Assembly: GCA_023014485.1 (NCBI GenBank)
Contig: JAJOZX010000487.1
Coordinates: 362,501 to 426,500 of the forward strand
Reading direction: 5' to 3'
DNA length: 64,000 nt
Origin: Bathynomus jamesi
Taxonomy: Eukaryota; Arthropoda; Malacostraca; Isopoda; Cirolanidae
Numbering within the stretch: position 1 is the stretch's first letter; each line of letters starts with the position of its first letter. Made by a program: the position numbers and the translations under genes. The notes under the pieces are model-generated. The model had not been told where the DNA came from. It saw nothing but the letters and a program-made list of their open reading frames with translations, and did not search any database. This document shows, piece after piece, positions 45,101 to 55,860 of the stretch.

Positions 45101-45748
45101 ATAGTTATTTTTCAGATGAATTCTCAAAAAAGCTTTGCTTATATCACTTTGAACTGCATAGTCATCTAATCTAAATCTTAGAAGGATTTTTACAAGGTCT
45201 GAAATAAGATTAGGCCCCTCTATGAGACAGTCATTCAAGCTATGCTTATTGCCATCTTTAAGACTACAGTTATACACAACTCTAAGTTTTGTTGTGGGTG
45301 CATCCTTTCTATAGACTCCTGTGTGAGTAAGATAATGGCAGTTGTCTTTTTTAAAGGGGTGATCTTTAACTTCTTCAATGAAGCCTTTTTCTAACTGGTC
45401 CTTGAAAACATCATCATACATTTTAATTCTCTTGTCATTTTTTAATCTTCTCATCAAATTATAGAGATGACCTTTAGCTACCTTTAGATTATCATTTAAT
45501 TTTGGACTATTGATCTTCCAAGGTAGTTCAATTGAATAATGGCCATTTTCATACATGATGGTGTTTTCAAAATTTTCAGCCATTAATTGATTTTCATCTG
45601 TATGATCACCATCTTGCACCCCCACTGACTCTAATAGCCAGAGCTGTTGTACACCTTTATCTAATTCTTCAGTTGTTAATGATTTATTTAATATTTCAGT
45701 ATTTATGTCATTATTTGAGTTGTGTAAGACCTTGTCATAATAGGGCAA
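42167..45748 (-). CDS. BEL/Pao pol: RT, RNase H, integrase
   Basis: Open frame of 1193 residues. Visible in order: QLWLLESVGVQ (start of the Pao RT region), RLDDYAVQSDISKAFLRIHL with catalytic Asp, FKFNVVLFGANASPSLLALT, HFYVDNLVGS with the YVDN active site in place of YxDD, the RNase H-like FGDASEKVYGCCAYL, IWLDSQICLAWI, the integrase zinc-binding region (HNELYHMGVPQTLNAIRKLY...CVTCKRIHS), core motifs VGIDYTGSL, WTDNATYFKA and SPWYGAIWERNIQTIKNCL, and the C-terminal DUF5641-like WSDEYLVGLRERHKYIQNKD. No stop or frameshift within. It follows the protease segment in the same frame, separated by one TGA at about 45758. Confidence 0.93.
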   Translation of the reverse strand: MPYYDKVLHNSNNDINTEILNKSLTTEELDKGVQQLWLLESVGVQDGDHTDENQLMAENFENTIMYENGHYSIELPWKINSPKLNDNLKVAKGHLYNLMRRLKNDKRIKMYDDVFKDQLEKGFIEEVKDHPFKKDNCHYLTHTGVYRKDAPTTKLRVVYNCSLKDGNKHSLNDCLIEGPNLISDLVKILLRFRLDDYAVQSDISKAFLRIHLKNNYDKDQLRFLWFNDPYDLNKGFKTFKFNVVLFGANASPSLLALTIKHHLNLYDENDLTVQFLKDHFYVDNLVGSTKTESELNEVYIKADKIMKEGNFELREWITNNERLNQKIKSEDKGLTEPTNRVKTLGMIWDLNSDSKVHDSLCTKGYTLDTTANTKRKILSESSKIFDPMGLLLPSTIRSRVLLQEFWKQKVDWDDPITNKQQDSWKRLAKDLNKLQNINIPRVCGHRDTPQTLHVFGDASEKVYGCCAYLVGEDGSHLIYAKGKVTPLKQKKTIPQLELLAGYLAVKITVFLHEVYYDVNITTTYIWLDSQICLAWINSDELNSKNIFVRNRLRDIKEARQNLDITFRYIPTKQNPADFLTRGLSCKLLKSNKNWFHGPEFIQDETMWPAEQINVKLNMITTNKVEPLLDYNSYSDFGKLVRVTSYCLRFIHNCLKKINKQRNNDNEMYTSLATKYWINHIQQTEYKNEIDFLTIGKQRNKVPSVVINLNLYIDKDGLLRCKGRLNKSQITYNSKQPLLLPRFHHITTLIIREKHNELYHMGVPQTLNAIRKLYWIPKGRMTVKTVLNNCVTCKRIHSRSFRKTNPPDLPTERVTFNRPFETVGIDYTGSLTVGLGTTEQKMYIILYTCSSSRAVSLDVVNDLSAESFVYSFRRFCAKHSVPKIVWTDNATYFKAGENQINDILQNSHTITYLQNNKIKWKYIPVASPWYGAIWERNIQTIKNCLKKSIDKKQIEFFELLTLISEIENVVNNRPLTYVGDNINDVEPLTPNHLIKGEVINLLPDYNISLDDPPWSDNNHDLQNRLSQITNIKTKFKKQWSDEYLVGLRERHKYIQNKDWVNKIRVGDVVLIRQNTPRQCWPLGRVLELKTGEDGLTRVVKLKTASGETIRDVSLLYPLEVGPTTVNKNDQDDESIIDSDDDQNLTQTIPNLTCLINDVTSPTTTITYTTNSRPQRSTALRARQMLQQKIRAGVL

Positions 45749-45757
45749 GTTTGTTAG

Positions 45758-46651
45758 TCATATATTTTTATTTTTCATTGTTATTTTATATTTATCTATG
45801 TGTCCCAGTGGAGCTATACCCCAGTGAGTATCTAGAGCAATCCCATCTCCTATTCTGACTATGCCCTTCTGAATTAAGTGAATATAATCAGCTCCAATTA
45901 ACATTTGAACATTATCTATTATATCATCATTTAAATTTCTATCTGCAATTTTATATTGCTTTTTAAGTTGTTGTATTACTTCTTTTAAATTTGGTATTTT
46001 AAATTTTTGTTGACCAACTTGTTCAATGACTACTACTTCTATGTTTGTTGTTTTATTCTCTGTGGGTATATCCAGATCTAAATTGACTGTATTATATTTT
46101 TCTTTCTGTTCATTTTCTTTGACAAATGATGTTATACACAATTCTTGTTCATTTTTATGAGTTTGTAGGCCTAATTGATTAACTAATGATTGATCTACAA
46201 ATGTTTGTTGGGAACAAGAATCTATTAGACATCTTATAGGAGTTGTCCCACCTTCTTTATTTTTTAAATCCAAGGTTATTGTAGGTAGGAGTACACTAGA
46301 ATTTTTATTGACATTATTTATTGATATATGTCCATTAAATGTTTTTTCATTTTTCTTTAGGTTTTGTTTATTTGAATTTTTAAATGAATCACAAAGACAA
46401 GAGACATGATTTAAACTTCCACAATTAACACATTTGAATCTTATTTTTGTTTTGCAGTCTTTGTTAGTATGTCCTGCAGCTGTGCATTTAGTACAAAGGT
46501 TTAACTGAGAACACCTATTTATCCGGGATTCTAAGTCTACATATTTAGTACATCGTGTGCTATAGTGATCATCAGCCGAACAAAATTTACACTTACGTAC
46601 AAATTCTGTCGTAACATTAAAATTTCGTAGTGTAGGAGTTAGACCTATCAC
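45758..46651 (-). pseudogene. BEL/Pao zinc knuckles and protease
   Basis: Three knuckles, CKFCSADDHYSTRC, CTKCTAAGHTNKDC and CVNCGSLNHVSCLC, precede a DUF1758-type aspartic protease: CLIDSCSQQTFVDQSLVNQL (family usually DSGS; here Cys replaces Gly) and MLIGADYI. The frame ends at a TGA at 45758 and continues into pol without shift, so this stop is either one mutation or a readthrough point. A frameshift near 46640 separates it from the upstream gag piece. Confidence 0.85.
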
Positions 46652-46946
46652 TTTTTGTTCTGATTTGTCTTTTTGTTGTGGTTGTGGTTTTGTTTGTATT
46701 TCTTTGTTTGTGAATCAATCTTTGTTTGTGAATCAATCTTTGTTTGTGAATAATCTTTGAAGATTTGTACATTGACAAAACATTTGGAAATTCATTCCTT
46801 ATTTCATCAAGGGTAGGGTATGTATTTCCCGTTATTCTTTGGAAAATATCCCTAATTTGGGTAGGTAAACAATCAAATATTATGGCTTGGATAAACCATG
46901 CTGATTTCTCTAGATCTATATCATTATTTTGTAGATGACCTAACAT
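46617..46946 (-). pseudogene. BEL/Pao gag, middle part
   Basis: Continues the gag protein (EKSAWFIQAIIFDCLPTQIR). Near 46710-46755 three tandem 18 bp units (TTTGTTTGTGAATCAATC on the plus strand) encode repeats of IHKQRL. It overlaps the next frame by about 35 bp, indicating a frameshift. Confidence 0.8.
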
Positions 46947-47017
46947 GCATTCAATTTCACAATAGAAATTGTACAGATCCTGATGGTTATCCTTGGCTGG
47001 TTTTATATTTTTTAATT

Positions 47018-47677
47018 TTATTGCAAATCATTTACTATTTCTTTTTTATTTAGGAAATTTCTTTCTAGTAATTTGAGAGCTATTTTATATGAACTGCCAA
47101 TTGCCGGTAAGGCATCAACCAGTTTTAGGGCTGGGCCCTTTAAATAATTAAGGAGATAACTGAATTTGTCAACATCAGATATATAATCTTTGTTGCCAAT
47201 TAAACTATCAAATTTTTCTAGAAAAGACTGAAATTTTGTTCGATCACCCTCAAATATTGGTACTTGTAATGTTGGTAACTTGGCTTTTAGTTGTTTATTG
47301 TCATCATTAGAAATGGATACATTTCTGAAGGCCTCAATCAAACTTTGATTTGTAGCCTCTAAATTATTTGGTAGATTATCTAAAGCAGCATATAATTCAT
47401 TTATGTGAGAATCTATTTCAAAAATATTCTGTTCTTGTTCACACAAAAGTGCTGTATATCTCTCTTCACCAACATTTAACGCATCAGTTTCTGTAACAAT
47501 TTCCTCATCTATAATTATTATTTCCTGTTTAATTCTATTTAAACCACCCAAAATAGTATCATAATCCCTTTTATTTGGATTTTCTTTGCTATTAAAGGTA
47601 GTTAAAAGCCTGGTAATGACTCCCTTCCTTGCTGATCTCTTCCTTTTTAATGATTTAATTTGCCTCAATTGCTTCAC
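47018..47677 (-). pseudogene. BEL/Pao gag, N-terminal part (DUF1759)
   Basis: From the ATG at 47677: basic start (MKQLRQIKSLKRKRSARKGV), coiled-coil-like acidic region, then the DUF1759 signature LPTLQVPIFEGDRTKFQSFL and YLLNYLKGPALKLVDALP. Ends near 47018 by a frameshift relative to the middle part. Structural protein of the virus-like particle. Confidence 0.87.
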
Positions 47678-48047
47678 ATTCAGCCATATTTTGTTTATTT
47701 TATTTTTCCAAAATTAAGTCCCCAAAATCCTAAAACCCTTTCAACTCTATAAATAAGCTTTATTTTGGTTAAATAGGCTAGGCTTCTGATTACCCTTATT
47801 CTAGAATTTTACCACATTTATGACCAAATGATAAGTTTTGAAGCATTTGAATTATTTCTTATTTTTATTTTTAGTTAGGGCTTCGTAATTTATTATTATT
47901 TATATGTAGTAAGTATTTGAAAAAGCCAAACATGGAATAAATTCTGTTCAGATGTCAAAATGTTTGATAAGGCGTAATTTTATTATTTTTTTTTTAATTT
48001 ATTTTATTTTATTTTCAAGGTTAAGGTTTTCACAGCAAATAACCCTT
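47678..48047 (-). other. BEL/Pao leader
   Basis: Untranslated AT-rich leader between the primer site and gag. No gene seen. Confidence 0.6.
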
Positions 48048-48070
48048 CCCCACACGGGCCACCATTTATA
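48048..48070 (-). promoter_or_regulatory. BEL/Pao primer-binding site
   Basis: Read on the minus strand, the LTR is followed by TATAAA and then TGGTGGCCCGTGTGGGG, a TGG-starting candidate tRNA primer site. The tRNA is not assigned. Confidence 0.6.
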
Positions 48071-48633
48071 TATGGAAAAAATAGGTCCTGCTCCAACCAG
48101 ATTAGCCTAAACACAACCTAGGCTACGTTGAGATGGAAGACCTAGGCCAAAGATGAACTAGCCTAACTATTTGTCCATAAACAGGACTTCCATACACTTT
48201 TGTTAAACAATTACAGCTGAAATGTCAGCTTATTTAACCTAAATTTAATAACCGAAGGGAAATTTATGAACTTCTTACCTTGAAACTGTTATAAATTTTA
48301 TCTCTTGACACACTAAAACATTTTTATTCCGGCTTTTTCCGTCGCTGTTGTTATGCTTAATCAGCTTATGCTTATTCAGCTTCTCGCCCTGTTATTCTGC
48401 TTATCCCGATCTTTTTCTTCTTCTTCTTAAAACCGTGTTGCTATTTCTAGCCATGGGATCTTTTTCTTTTCATCCCATATTTGTTTTTTTGTTGGTGTCT
48501 TTTTAATTTTTCTCAGCAAGAGTTCATGTTCTCCTTCTGAGTTATTTTTTATTATTATTATTTATTTTAATGTCAATATGGCTTATCCAAGATTAGGTGG
48601 GTCTTCCATTTCGGTACTCCCAAATTTTCCATA
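48071..48633 (-). repeat. BEL/Pao 5' LTR
   Basis: 563 bp, nearly identical to 41384-41948, including AATAGGTCCTGC and GTCTTCCATTTCGG. Confidence 0.93.
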
Positions 48634-49510
48634 GAAATAACACTTGCACAACCCTTAGCCACGTTAGAAGCGGTCTTCCAAGCTAAATGGAAGAAAGAGG
48701 AACACGAAGATTTAAACAATTTTATTACACGAACACATAAACTTGTAGAAGCCCTCCGTGCCGCAGAAAATGCATGAGGCATAACTTTCACTTCGAAACA
48801 AAGAAATCTAATAGTAGCAACAACTATTTACCAAAACCTACCCGGAGCACCTAAAAAAAAGTTTCAGGAGTTTTTAAATGTTGACAAACCTGTAAGTGTA
48901 GCCATAAAAAAACACGGGAACATTACCCCGATTTAGCAAACCAAAACTACCGAAAGAGTAGAGAAACCCCCGTACATTACATTCAACAGCAGCAGCCACA
49001 ACACCAACAGCAACAACAACAACAACCCTATAAATCGAGGCCAATGCAGGGACCCCCCCCCAGAAACAAGCCCCCCAAACCCAGAATACACGCCCTCCTC
49101 CACAGTGTTTTAACTGCGATAGCTTTGGGCACATGATAAGTCAGTGTAATTATCCTTCTTATTGCTCCCACTGTCACGAACATGGTCAGGGTATATACCC
49201 CACTTTCAAAACCAAACCTCCCACGTTCCCAAACCGTATCCCAAAAGTCATCCAATCCCCAGAAACCAATCCATTCCCAGCCTCAGTCGAACCACCAACC
49301 CAATAGATTACGACCACAGGGTCAACCACACTCTTACCCCATGTACAAACCTCAGTACAACCAGCAAGGTCAGCTAGTTCGGTACGTAGAAGTACCCGTG
49401 GAGGAATCATTTTCCCCAGAGTACAGTTTTGAAGAACACCCTCCAGCGTATGGTAATCCCGTAGAATATGACCCAGGTCCTCCCATAGAAGACCATTCGA
49501 GCCCTTTTTA
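48634..49510 (+). pseudogene. gypsy-2 gag, C-terminal part with CCHC knuckle
   Basis: Resumes LAQPLATLEAVFQAKWKKEE after the duplicated GAAA, then stops at a TGA near 48776 and several later stops. The nucleocapsid region is recognisable near 49105: CFNCDSFGHMISQC (CCHC), followed by YCSHCHEHGQ and a Pro/Gln/Asn-rich tail. CAA/CAG repeats at about 48985-49030 encode poly-Gln/Asn. The end overlaps the pol frame around 49510, compatible with a -1 frameshift for pol expression, as usual in this group. Confidence 0.8.
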
Positions 49511-51651
49511 GACCCTACATTGGAGGCAGCAGTTCAACCTCCGCCCTCCTAAATTACAGTAATGAACCCAGATACGCACACAAACTCCCCATCAGGATAA
49601 TAGGTGCGGACCTCCTAGATTTAATAATAAATTGTAGCACTGATAACCAAGATTTAACTGCTCTCCTAGATACAGGAGCACACGCGACGTTAATTAAGAA
49701 ACAATGTGTAGATGAATTATTAGAGAATACAAATTACAAATATGAACTTAAGGCACCATCCTGCCAACTCAGAAGAGTTACGGGCACACCCATACATATA
49801 TACGGAGAAATTGAGTTATATTTAGAAGTCGGAAACGCGGTATATCCCGCGAAATGTTGTATAGTGGACACAGTCGCCACCTTTCAGACAGACATCCTAC
49901 TAGGTATGGATTTTTTTAACCGGAATCAATGGGAGATTTATCCAGCCGGAAAGTTAGTAAAGTGTCGAAATAGGACACACCATCTCCGTGAGAATGACAG
50001 ACAGCTTAATGCTAATAGAATTAGTTCAGTTCAGATTTCCGAAAGAAATAGGAAACCCCCTCCACTTGATAGCAGATCAAGTCAGCCGGTTGCATCCAGA
50101 GGGACAACCGCTCCAGAAATCAGACCCCAGGGTAATCAGTTCCAGTTGTTGAATCCAGTTGGATCAACACAGTCAGTTTCCAGTCAGCCAGTTCCCAGTC
50201 AGCCAATTTCCAGTCAGCCAGTTTCCAGTCAGCCAGCTTCAGTTCAGCCAATAAGGCAAATTTTAGTCGCCGAACCAGAATCAGATTCACAATTTTTCAT
50301 ATGCCCTACCGAGCATATAACAGTAGCACCTTATGAGAAGATTTGTTTCCTAGCAAAAGTAGTTAACAGTCAAGGAAAATTATTAGAGTCAGAGCGTACT
50401 CTGATTACAGAGAAAAGTAATTTCAAAAGAGATGTTCTTATTGCCCAAGTCCTTAGTCAGAGTCAGAATTCAGCTATCCCTGTTGTTTGTTTAAACAAAG
50501 GAAAAAGTCCTATAGAATTAACTTCAAATCAGAAAATAGGAACTGTTTCCACAGTAGAAGTAGATTCAGATTTCCCCATCAGTATGATAAATCGTGTTTC
50601 CAGTTCCTTAGAGTTAAATCCTTCAGTATTAAAAGAAGAATATAAGAAATGTCTGAAGCACTCCCTTCAGGAGTCACCAGCTTTACAGGATCCCAAACTA
50701 ATGGAATCACTTCTCGATTTCCTGATAAGAAATAGAGATGTGATTGCCCTAAAAGGAGATCCTCTGGGCCGAACTAATTTGGTCCCTTTTGAAATCAAGT
50801 TGGAACCCAATTCCAAACCCATTTTCATTCCTCCCTATCGGGTTCCACATTCCCAATTAGTCACTATCGAGGAACACATCAAGGACATGTTGGAGCAGGA
50901 TGTCATTCAGGCTTCAGCTAGTCCCTGGTCCGCTCCTATGATTCTCGTCTCCAAAAAGGACGGAACATCTCGCCCTTGTATAGATTTTAGACGCCTGAAC
51001 AACATTACCATCCCAGACCGTTTCCCGATTCCAAACATGCAGGAAACAATTCTGAACGTAGGGAAAGCGAACTTTTTTTCATCCCTCGATTTAGCATCGG
51101 GTTATTGGCAAATGGAGGTCAGTCCCGAATCTCGGGCATTGATTGCTTTCTCCACTAACCGAGGCCATTACGAATTCCAGGTTTTACCTATCGGAGTCCG
51201 AAATGGGGCTGCTAATTTCTCTAGGTTGATGAATATAGTCCTTTCCGACCTATTAGGTGTCGAAGCTCTCGTTTATCTTGACGATATTATCATCTACAGT
51301 TCGGACATAAAAACACACTTTCAACGCCTTCAGAATGTGCTGTCACACTTGAGAAAAGCACACCTTAAACTGAAGCTTGCAAAGTGCAATTTTTTACAAG
51401 AATCCCTGGTATACCTAGGATTCCTACCCTCGTCCACAGGAATTAAACCTGATCCAGCCAAACTCGAAGCCCTGGAAAGGTACCATGTACCCAAAACCAT
51501 CGACGACGCCCGTGCATTTATTGGTTTTGTCGGATTCTATCGGAACTTTATCCCCCAATTTTCAAATATTGCTAAACCCATTACTAATTTGTTCCAGAAA
51601 AATTCGAAATTTAACTGGAATCCGATCACCAACATGCCTTTGAAACTTTAA
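49510..51651 (+). pseudogene. gypsy-2 protease-RT
   Basis: A single frame open from about 49510. Protease: LLDTGAHATLIKKQC (near 49663), TDILLGMDFFNRNQWEIYP. A linker with imperfect SSQPVPSQPIS repeats (about 50170-50250) and a central domain follow. RT: VIALKGDPLGRTNLVPFEIK, CIDFRRLNNITIPDRFPIPN, FFSSLDLASGYWQMEVSPES, GHYEFQVLPIGVRNGAANFS, VYLDDIIIYSS (active site YLDD, near 51270), GFVGFYRNFIPQFSNIAKPI. A 1 bp loss near 51620 ends the frame within the RT-RNase H connection. The first ATG in the frame is at 49864 but protease lies upstream of it, so synthesis must be by frameshifting from gag. Confidence 0.9.
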
Positions 51652-53858
51652 TTAATAAACTAACCTGTCATCCCATTTTACAATATCCTGATTACACAAG
51701 ACCCTTCATCATAGCCACAGATGCTTCCTCCTATGGACTAGGAGCCGTCCTGTTACAGGACGTAGACGGTGTGGAATTACCCATTGCTTATGCCAGTCAA
51801 CTTCTCTCTGCACCTCAACGGAATTATTCCACTACGGACCGAGAGGTCCTAGCGATATATTGGGCTTTGAAAAAATTCCGAAATATCGTCTATGGCTACG
51901 ATGTAACCATCAAGACTGATCATAAGCCACTCACGTACCTCTTCAAGGACAAGCTACTTGAAGGACGATTGAGTAGATGGGCTCTGTTGATTCAGGACTT
52001 TGCAGCAAAAATCGTATACAAACCGGGAAAACTGCAAGTTATTCCAGACGGATTGTCGAGACTCAAGCCCGACGCCCAAGTGAATAAAATAGGAATTCTT
52101 CCTGTGTTCGACTACGAGTGTCTGCAATTCTCCCAACAACAGGACCAACACACCCAAAACCTTCGGGCGCGCCTGGAACAAAAGGAATCATCGAAGGTAA
52201 AAGAACAGTACAACCTCAAAGATGGGCTCGTACATTTCAGGAACGAAGATGGAAATGACCTCGTGGAAATACCAAAGGATCTCGTCGATATAGCCATTGG
52301 ACTTTGTCACGACTCACCTTTGTATGGACACATGAGGCCGGATCGCACCATCAAGAGTCTTTTGGAGCGATACCACTTTCCCGAGATGAACAGAAAGGTA
52401 CAAGAATACATCGCCGAATGTCCGTCGTGTTTAAAGCATAAGGGCAACGTACCATCCACAGCTCCGATGCATAAATATCCAGTATGCCAAAGGCCCTGGC
52501 AAAGAACTGGAATGGATATACTGGGACCATTTCCCAAAACGTCAAAGGGAAATCAGTACATCATTGTGTTTACGGACCACTTCTCGCGTTACAGCGAAGT
52601 AGCCGCCATTCCAGACCAGACCTCGGAAACTGTGGCAAGAGCCCTAGTGGAACGCGTCACCCAAAATCATACCACTCCTTCCATCCTAATCTCGGATAAC
52701 GCCCTTAGTTTCACTTCCAAACTGTTCGAGTCACTCTGTAACATGTGTAAAATTAAAAATACACACATTGTGGCATACCATCCGCAGGCAAACGGCTTAG
52801 TGGAAAGGCACAATCGAAAGATCTTGGAAGCCCTGCGCCACGTTGTCGATGCATCCTCCCGTACATAGGATGATTCCCTTCCCATGGTACAAACAGCCAT
52901 CAACAATGGCTATAATGTGCCCATCGGGGACACCCCTCATTTCGTCCTCTATCACTACGACAAGCGTCTACCTTTTGATTTGCCCGACCAAACCGACCCG
53001 GCAGTTCTAACATCTTCCGAAATGGCAGAAGCAAATCAGCAACTAGCTGAACGATCTTTCAAGATTTTTGACATAATCCGCTATGCCCTCGACCAACGAA
53101 ACCAACAGATGGAGCAAGAGCAACATAGGCGTCATCCCCGTCAACGGACTATAATCGTCGGTATGCGATGTTATCTGAAGAGCGTGAAACCGCCAGGTGC
53201 TCATCGCAAATTATACCCAAAATGGGATGGCCCATATAGGATTATGAAAAACCTCGGAAAAAATCGTTAGGAAATCCTCGACCTCCGGGATCATTCCAAA
53301 CTAAAGATCATTCACGCTGACAATTTGAAGATAGCTTCCGAACAACACCTTCCCAAAAAACAGCTGCCAGGCGTTCGAGCCGCCTATCCTTCAAAAGGTC
53401 AAGGTATTAACAAATCGAGCAGGGATCAAAAAACTGAAGTGGTCACCGCGGGAACCGCTACCCATGACGAAGATTGGTACCTCGTAATACCACCAGTACT
53501 CGAGGCAATCTCTGAACAAGAGGAGGCCCCAGAGCCAATCGTCCCATCGGACCCAGACCCTGGAGAAACCCCTTCGAGAGGATCACTCACTGGAACTCCA
53601 CCATTTCCTCCAACTACACCATCTCCTCTGTCACCACCCTCACCGATTGATGATCGACGCACGGACCCTACATACCGCCCGCAAATGCATCACCCACGTG
53701 AACTAGAACCTTCACATAAGAAACGAACCCGCTCAGAATCCGAGCTCAACGGTCGACCCCCATTGCCACCAAAACGAGTCCGACCCCTTCTCCCACAAAC
53801 ACAAGTATCCACACAACCACCCCCAGCTCCGTATAACCTAAGGCGTAGAAATGAATAA
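51652..53858 (+). pseudogene. gypsy-2 RNase H-integrase and Pro-rich pol tail
   Basis: RNase H (IATDASSYGLGAVLLQDVDG, DREVLAIYWALKKFRNIVYG, TDHKPLTYLF), integrase zinc-binding region (CHDSPLYGHMRPDRTIK...CPSCLKHKGN), catalytic core (GMDILGPFPKTSKGNQYIIV; LISDNALSFTSKLFE; NGLVERHNRKILEALR: D-D-E present), then GAHRKLYPKWDGPYRI and a tail rich in Pro, Ser and acidic residues. All in one frame, broken by TAG at 52866 (Trp codon in gypsy-1) and TAG at 53268. The tail overlaps the env start by 8 bp. Confidence 0.9.
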
Positions 53859-54387
53859 AATTGTCTCCCTTATAATTTTCCAAATTATTTACTCTTGTAG
53901 ACCTAGCATTAAAATTTCTACCGGAGTTGTTATAGAAAAACTTGCAGGAGGTAAATTTTTGAAAGGGCACGCAGACCTTTATATAAATTCGCAACCCCCT
54001 GCTAGAATTAAAATCAATCTCCTTCAGATACAAACACAATTAAAAACGTTTGAAAGTAAAGTCCAGAATTCTTTCCAAGGAAAAGATCAGATTAGTCGCG
54101 TTCTGTTAGAAAATACCCTCGAAAATATTCAAACTACAGCACGCGCCCTATCAGAAATATTAGCCTTACCATGGATACAAACTGAAACTAAAAATTCAGA
54201 AAACTTTAACCAAAGAAGTAAAAGGGGACTGATAGATATAGGAGGGAAACTATTCAAAGGTTTATTCGGATTAGCAACCGAAGAAGATATTAAAAGAATT
54301 GAACTTAAATTGAATCTCTTCGCGCGAAATCGACAATATAATGGACACATGTTAGAACAAACTACAGTATTAGGTCATTACACGTAA
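53851..54387 (+). pseudogene. gypsy-2 env, N-terminal fragment
   Basis: ATG at 53851 with a hydrophobic signal-like start, then a helical region and a dibasic RSKR site followed by a Gly-rich hydrophobic segment, as in the furin site and fusion peptide of insect errantivirus and baculovirus-F-like envelopes. The frame stops at 54387 and the remaining ectodomain and membrane anchor are missing, lost at the junction near 54412. Envelope of an old endogenous retrovirus-like element; cannot be functional. Confidence 0.8.
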
Positions 54388-54599
54388 ACAATCGCTTCCT
54401 TCCTCCACGAGTTAATTCGATAGAAAGCATTTAAAAGTTTAAAATTGTTTACTTATTTTAGATCCTGCACACTTCCCCAATGTTTATAGAGCTAAATATT
54501 TTAAATCTAAATGATTATACAATTTCATTGTTTTATTTTATGCAGGAAGGAGCCAAGGGCGAACGCCCACAAAACCGCCCCCACCCCGAATAGAGAAAG

Positions 54600-55860
54600 A
54601 AGAGAGCCAAAATCAAGGGCCAAGGTCTTAGAGATGCCTGGACTCTACGTCACTGCGTTTGAAAGATTGGAGATCGTAGACAGGGGGAAAGATGGATTGA
54701 AGAAGTTTGCTCCCGATTTGGCCGGTTGAATAGATGAAAGATTGAGAATACTGATTAATCATTGCGTTAGAGAATTAGACAGAAAAGTGATGAGAATGTG
54801 TTGAAAGTTTGGTGCTGCGTGCTCTCCTTAAAGGAGGAGGCATGCCGTTTGAGGGTTCAGAAGAGCAATGTCCGTTATAATAGCGATAGTAAAGAGGGAG
54901 TGAGGCAACAATGTGGCGAAGAGAGAGAGATTGAAGACAGTCAGTAAGAGACGGGGAATTGATGAGACGAAAAGCCTTTGTTCCACCCAGTCAAGTAGAG
55001 CTGTATGAGTTGAGCCACCCAACTCGTGAGAAGCGTACTCCATACAGAGGCGGACAAGACCCCTATACAGACAGGGCCGGATTTAGGAGTGGGCAAAGTG
55101 GGCAACTGCCCATGGACCTCCACATCTTGGGGGCCTCCACATATTGAGAAGCCATTATCAAAATAGAAAAAACCCGAAACTAGAAAAACCCGATAGATGA
55201 TCAACAAAAAAACACGCGCATCCAATACCACTGTAGTACATAAACTTTTACCAATTACTATTTGTTGTGTACTGATTATTATTTTGTTTTTATTACTCTT
55301 TTAGGCCTACTCTCACTATAATGGAATACCCGAGTAACCCGAGGCTTTCGTTTTTTGCAGAAATGAGTGGAATGGACAGACACAAGAGTGCACGATGTTT
55401 TGAAAGTGTATGTATGTTAATTATATTATGAATCTTATGGATGACTCCAATTATGTCTTCCCCTAAGGTAGGGGGGGGCCTCCACATGGAGGCTGCCCAG
55501 GGCCTCCACACGTCTAAATCCGGCTCTGTATACAGAGACAGCAACTGAACGGGGATGAAGAAACTACGGAGCCGGTACAGTACGCCTAACCTATTAAAAG
55601 CTGTTTCAGAAAGAGAGTATATATATGACTATATGTAATCTTTCCAGGAAAGATCACGAGAAAAGGAAACGCCAAGAATGTTAAGAGAAGAGGAAGGATT
55701 GAGTTGTGTATTGTTGAAGATAAGAAGATAATCGTGTGGAAGACTGACGAGTAGACAGATGAAGGAACTGGGTTTTTGAGACATGAAAAGCAACAAGGGT
55801 TTCTCTCACAATCAAAGATAGTAGAAAAATCAGAGGTCAAGTACGCTATAGCCGTCTCAC
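54600..55860 (-). pseudogene. LINE reverse transcriptase C-terminal remnant
   Basis: Across frameshifts the minus strand reads LNILGVSFSRDLSWKDYI (near 55640), FNRLGVLYRLRSFF (near 55580), MEYASHELGGSTHTALLDWV (near 55000), and near 54700-54800 traces of RYSQ and LPSS-type tail motifs seen after the RT thumb in jockey/CR1-like elements. Stops and shifts are frequent; this copy is old. The exact clade is not assigned. Confidence 0.7.
55072..55528. mobile_element. hAT MITE
   Basis: Ends CAGGGCCGGATTTAG (55072) and CTAAATCCGGCTCTG (ending 55528) are 15 bp inverted repeats with one mismatch; TATACAGA is duplicated at 55064-55071 and 55529-55536. 457 bp with no protein. Inner ends also pair (GGGCAACTGCCCATGGACCTCC on the left; GGAGGCTGCCCAGGGCCTCC on the right), so it can fold at both ends. 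Confidence 0.93.

Larger units (their letters stand above)
41384..48633 (-). mobile_element. BEL/Pao LTR retrotransposon, minus strand, recent
   Basis: Two LTRs (41384-41948 and 48071-48633) in direct orientation, each TATGGAAAA...TTTTCCATA, differ by only about seven small changes in 565 bp, so insertion is recent compared with the Gypsy elements. GAAA is present on both sides and, counted once, restores the gypsy-2 gag frame. The coding order on the minus strand is gag with DUF1759, three CCHC knuckles, protease, RT/RNase H, integrase and DUF5641. Confidence 0.94.
39170..54412 (+). mobile_element. gypsy-2: errantivirus-like Gypsy LTR element, plus strand, 3' truncated
   Basis: Same family as gypsy-1, opposite strand: 5' LTR, primer site, gag (split by BEL/Pao), protease-pol, env start. 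Env breaks off at about 54412 against sequence that belongs to a LINE 3' end, and no 3' LTR follows. Without the BEL/Pao it covers about 8 kb. It has fewer lesions than gypsy-1 and retains the complete RT domain. Confidence 0.9.

Noticed and set aside
42372..45858. Plus-strand open frames at 42372-45858
   Set aside because: Antisense shadows of the intact BEL/Pao pol frame.
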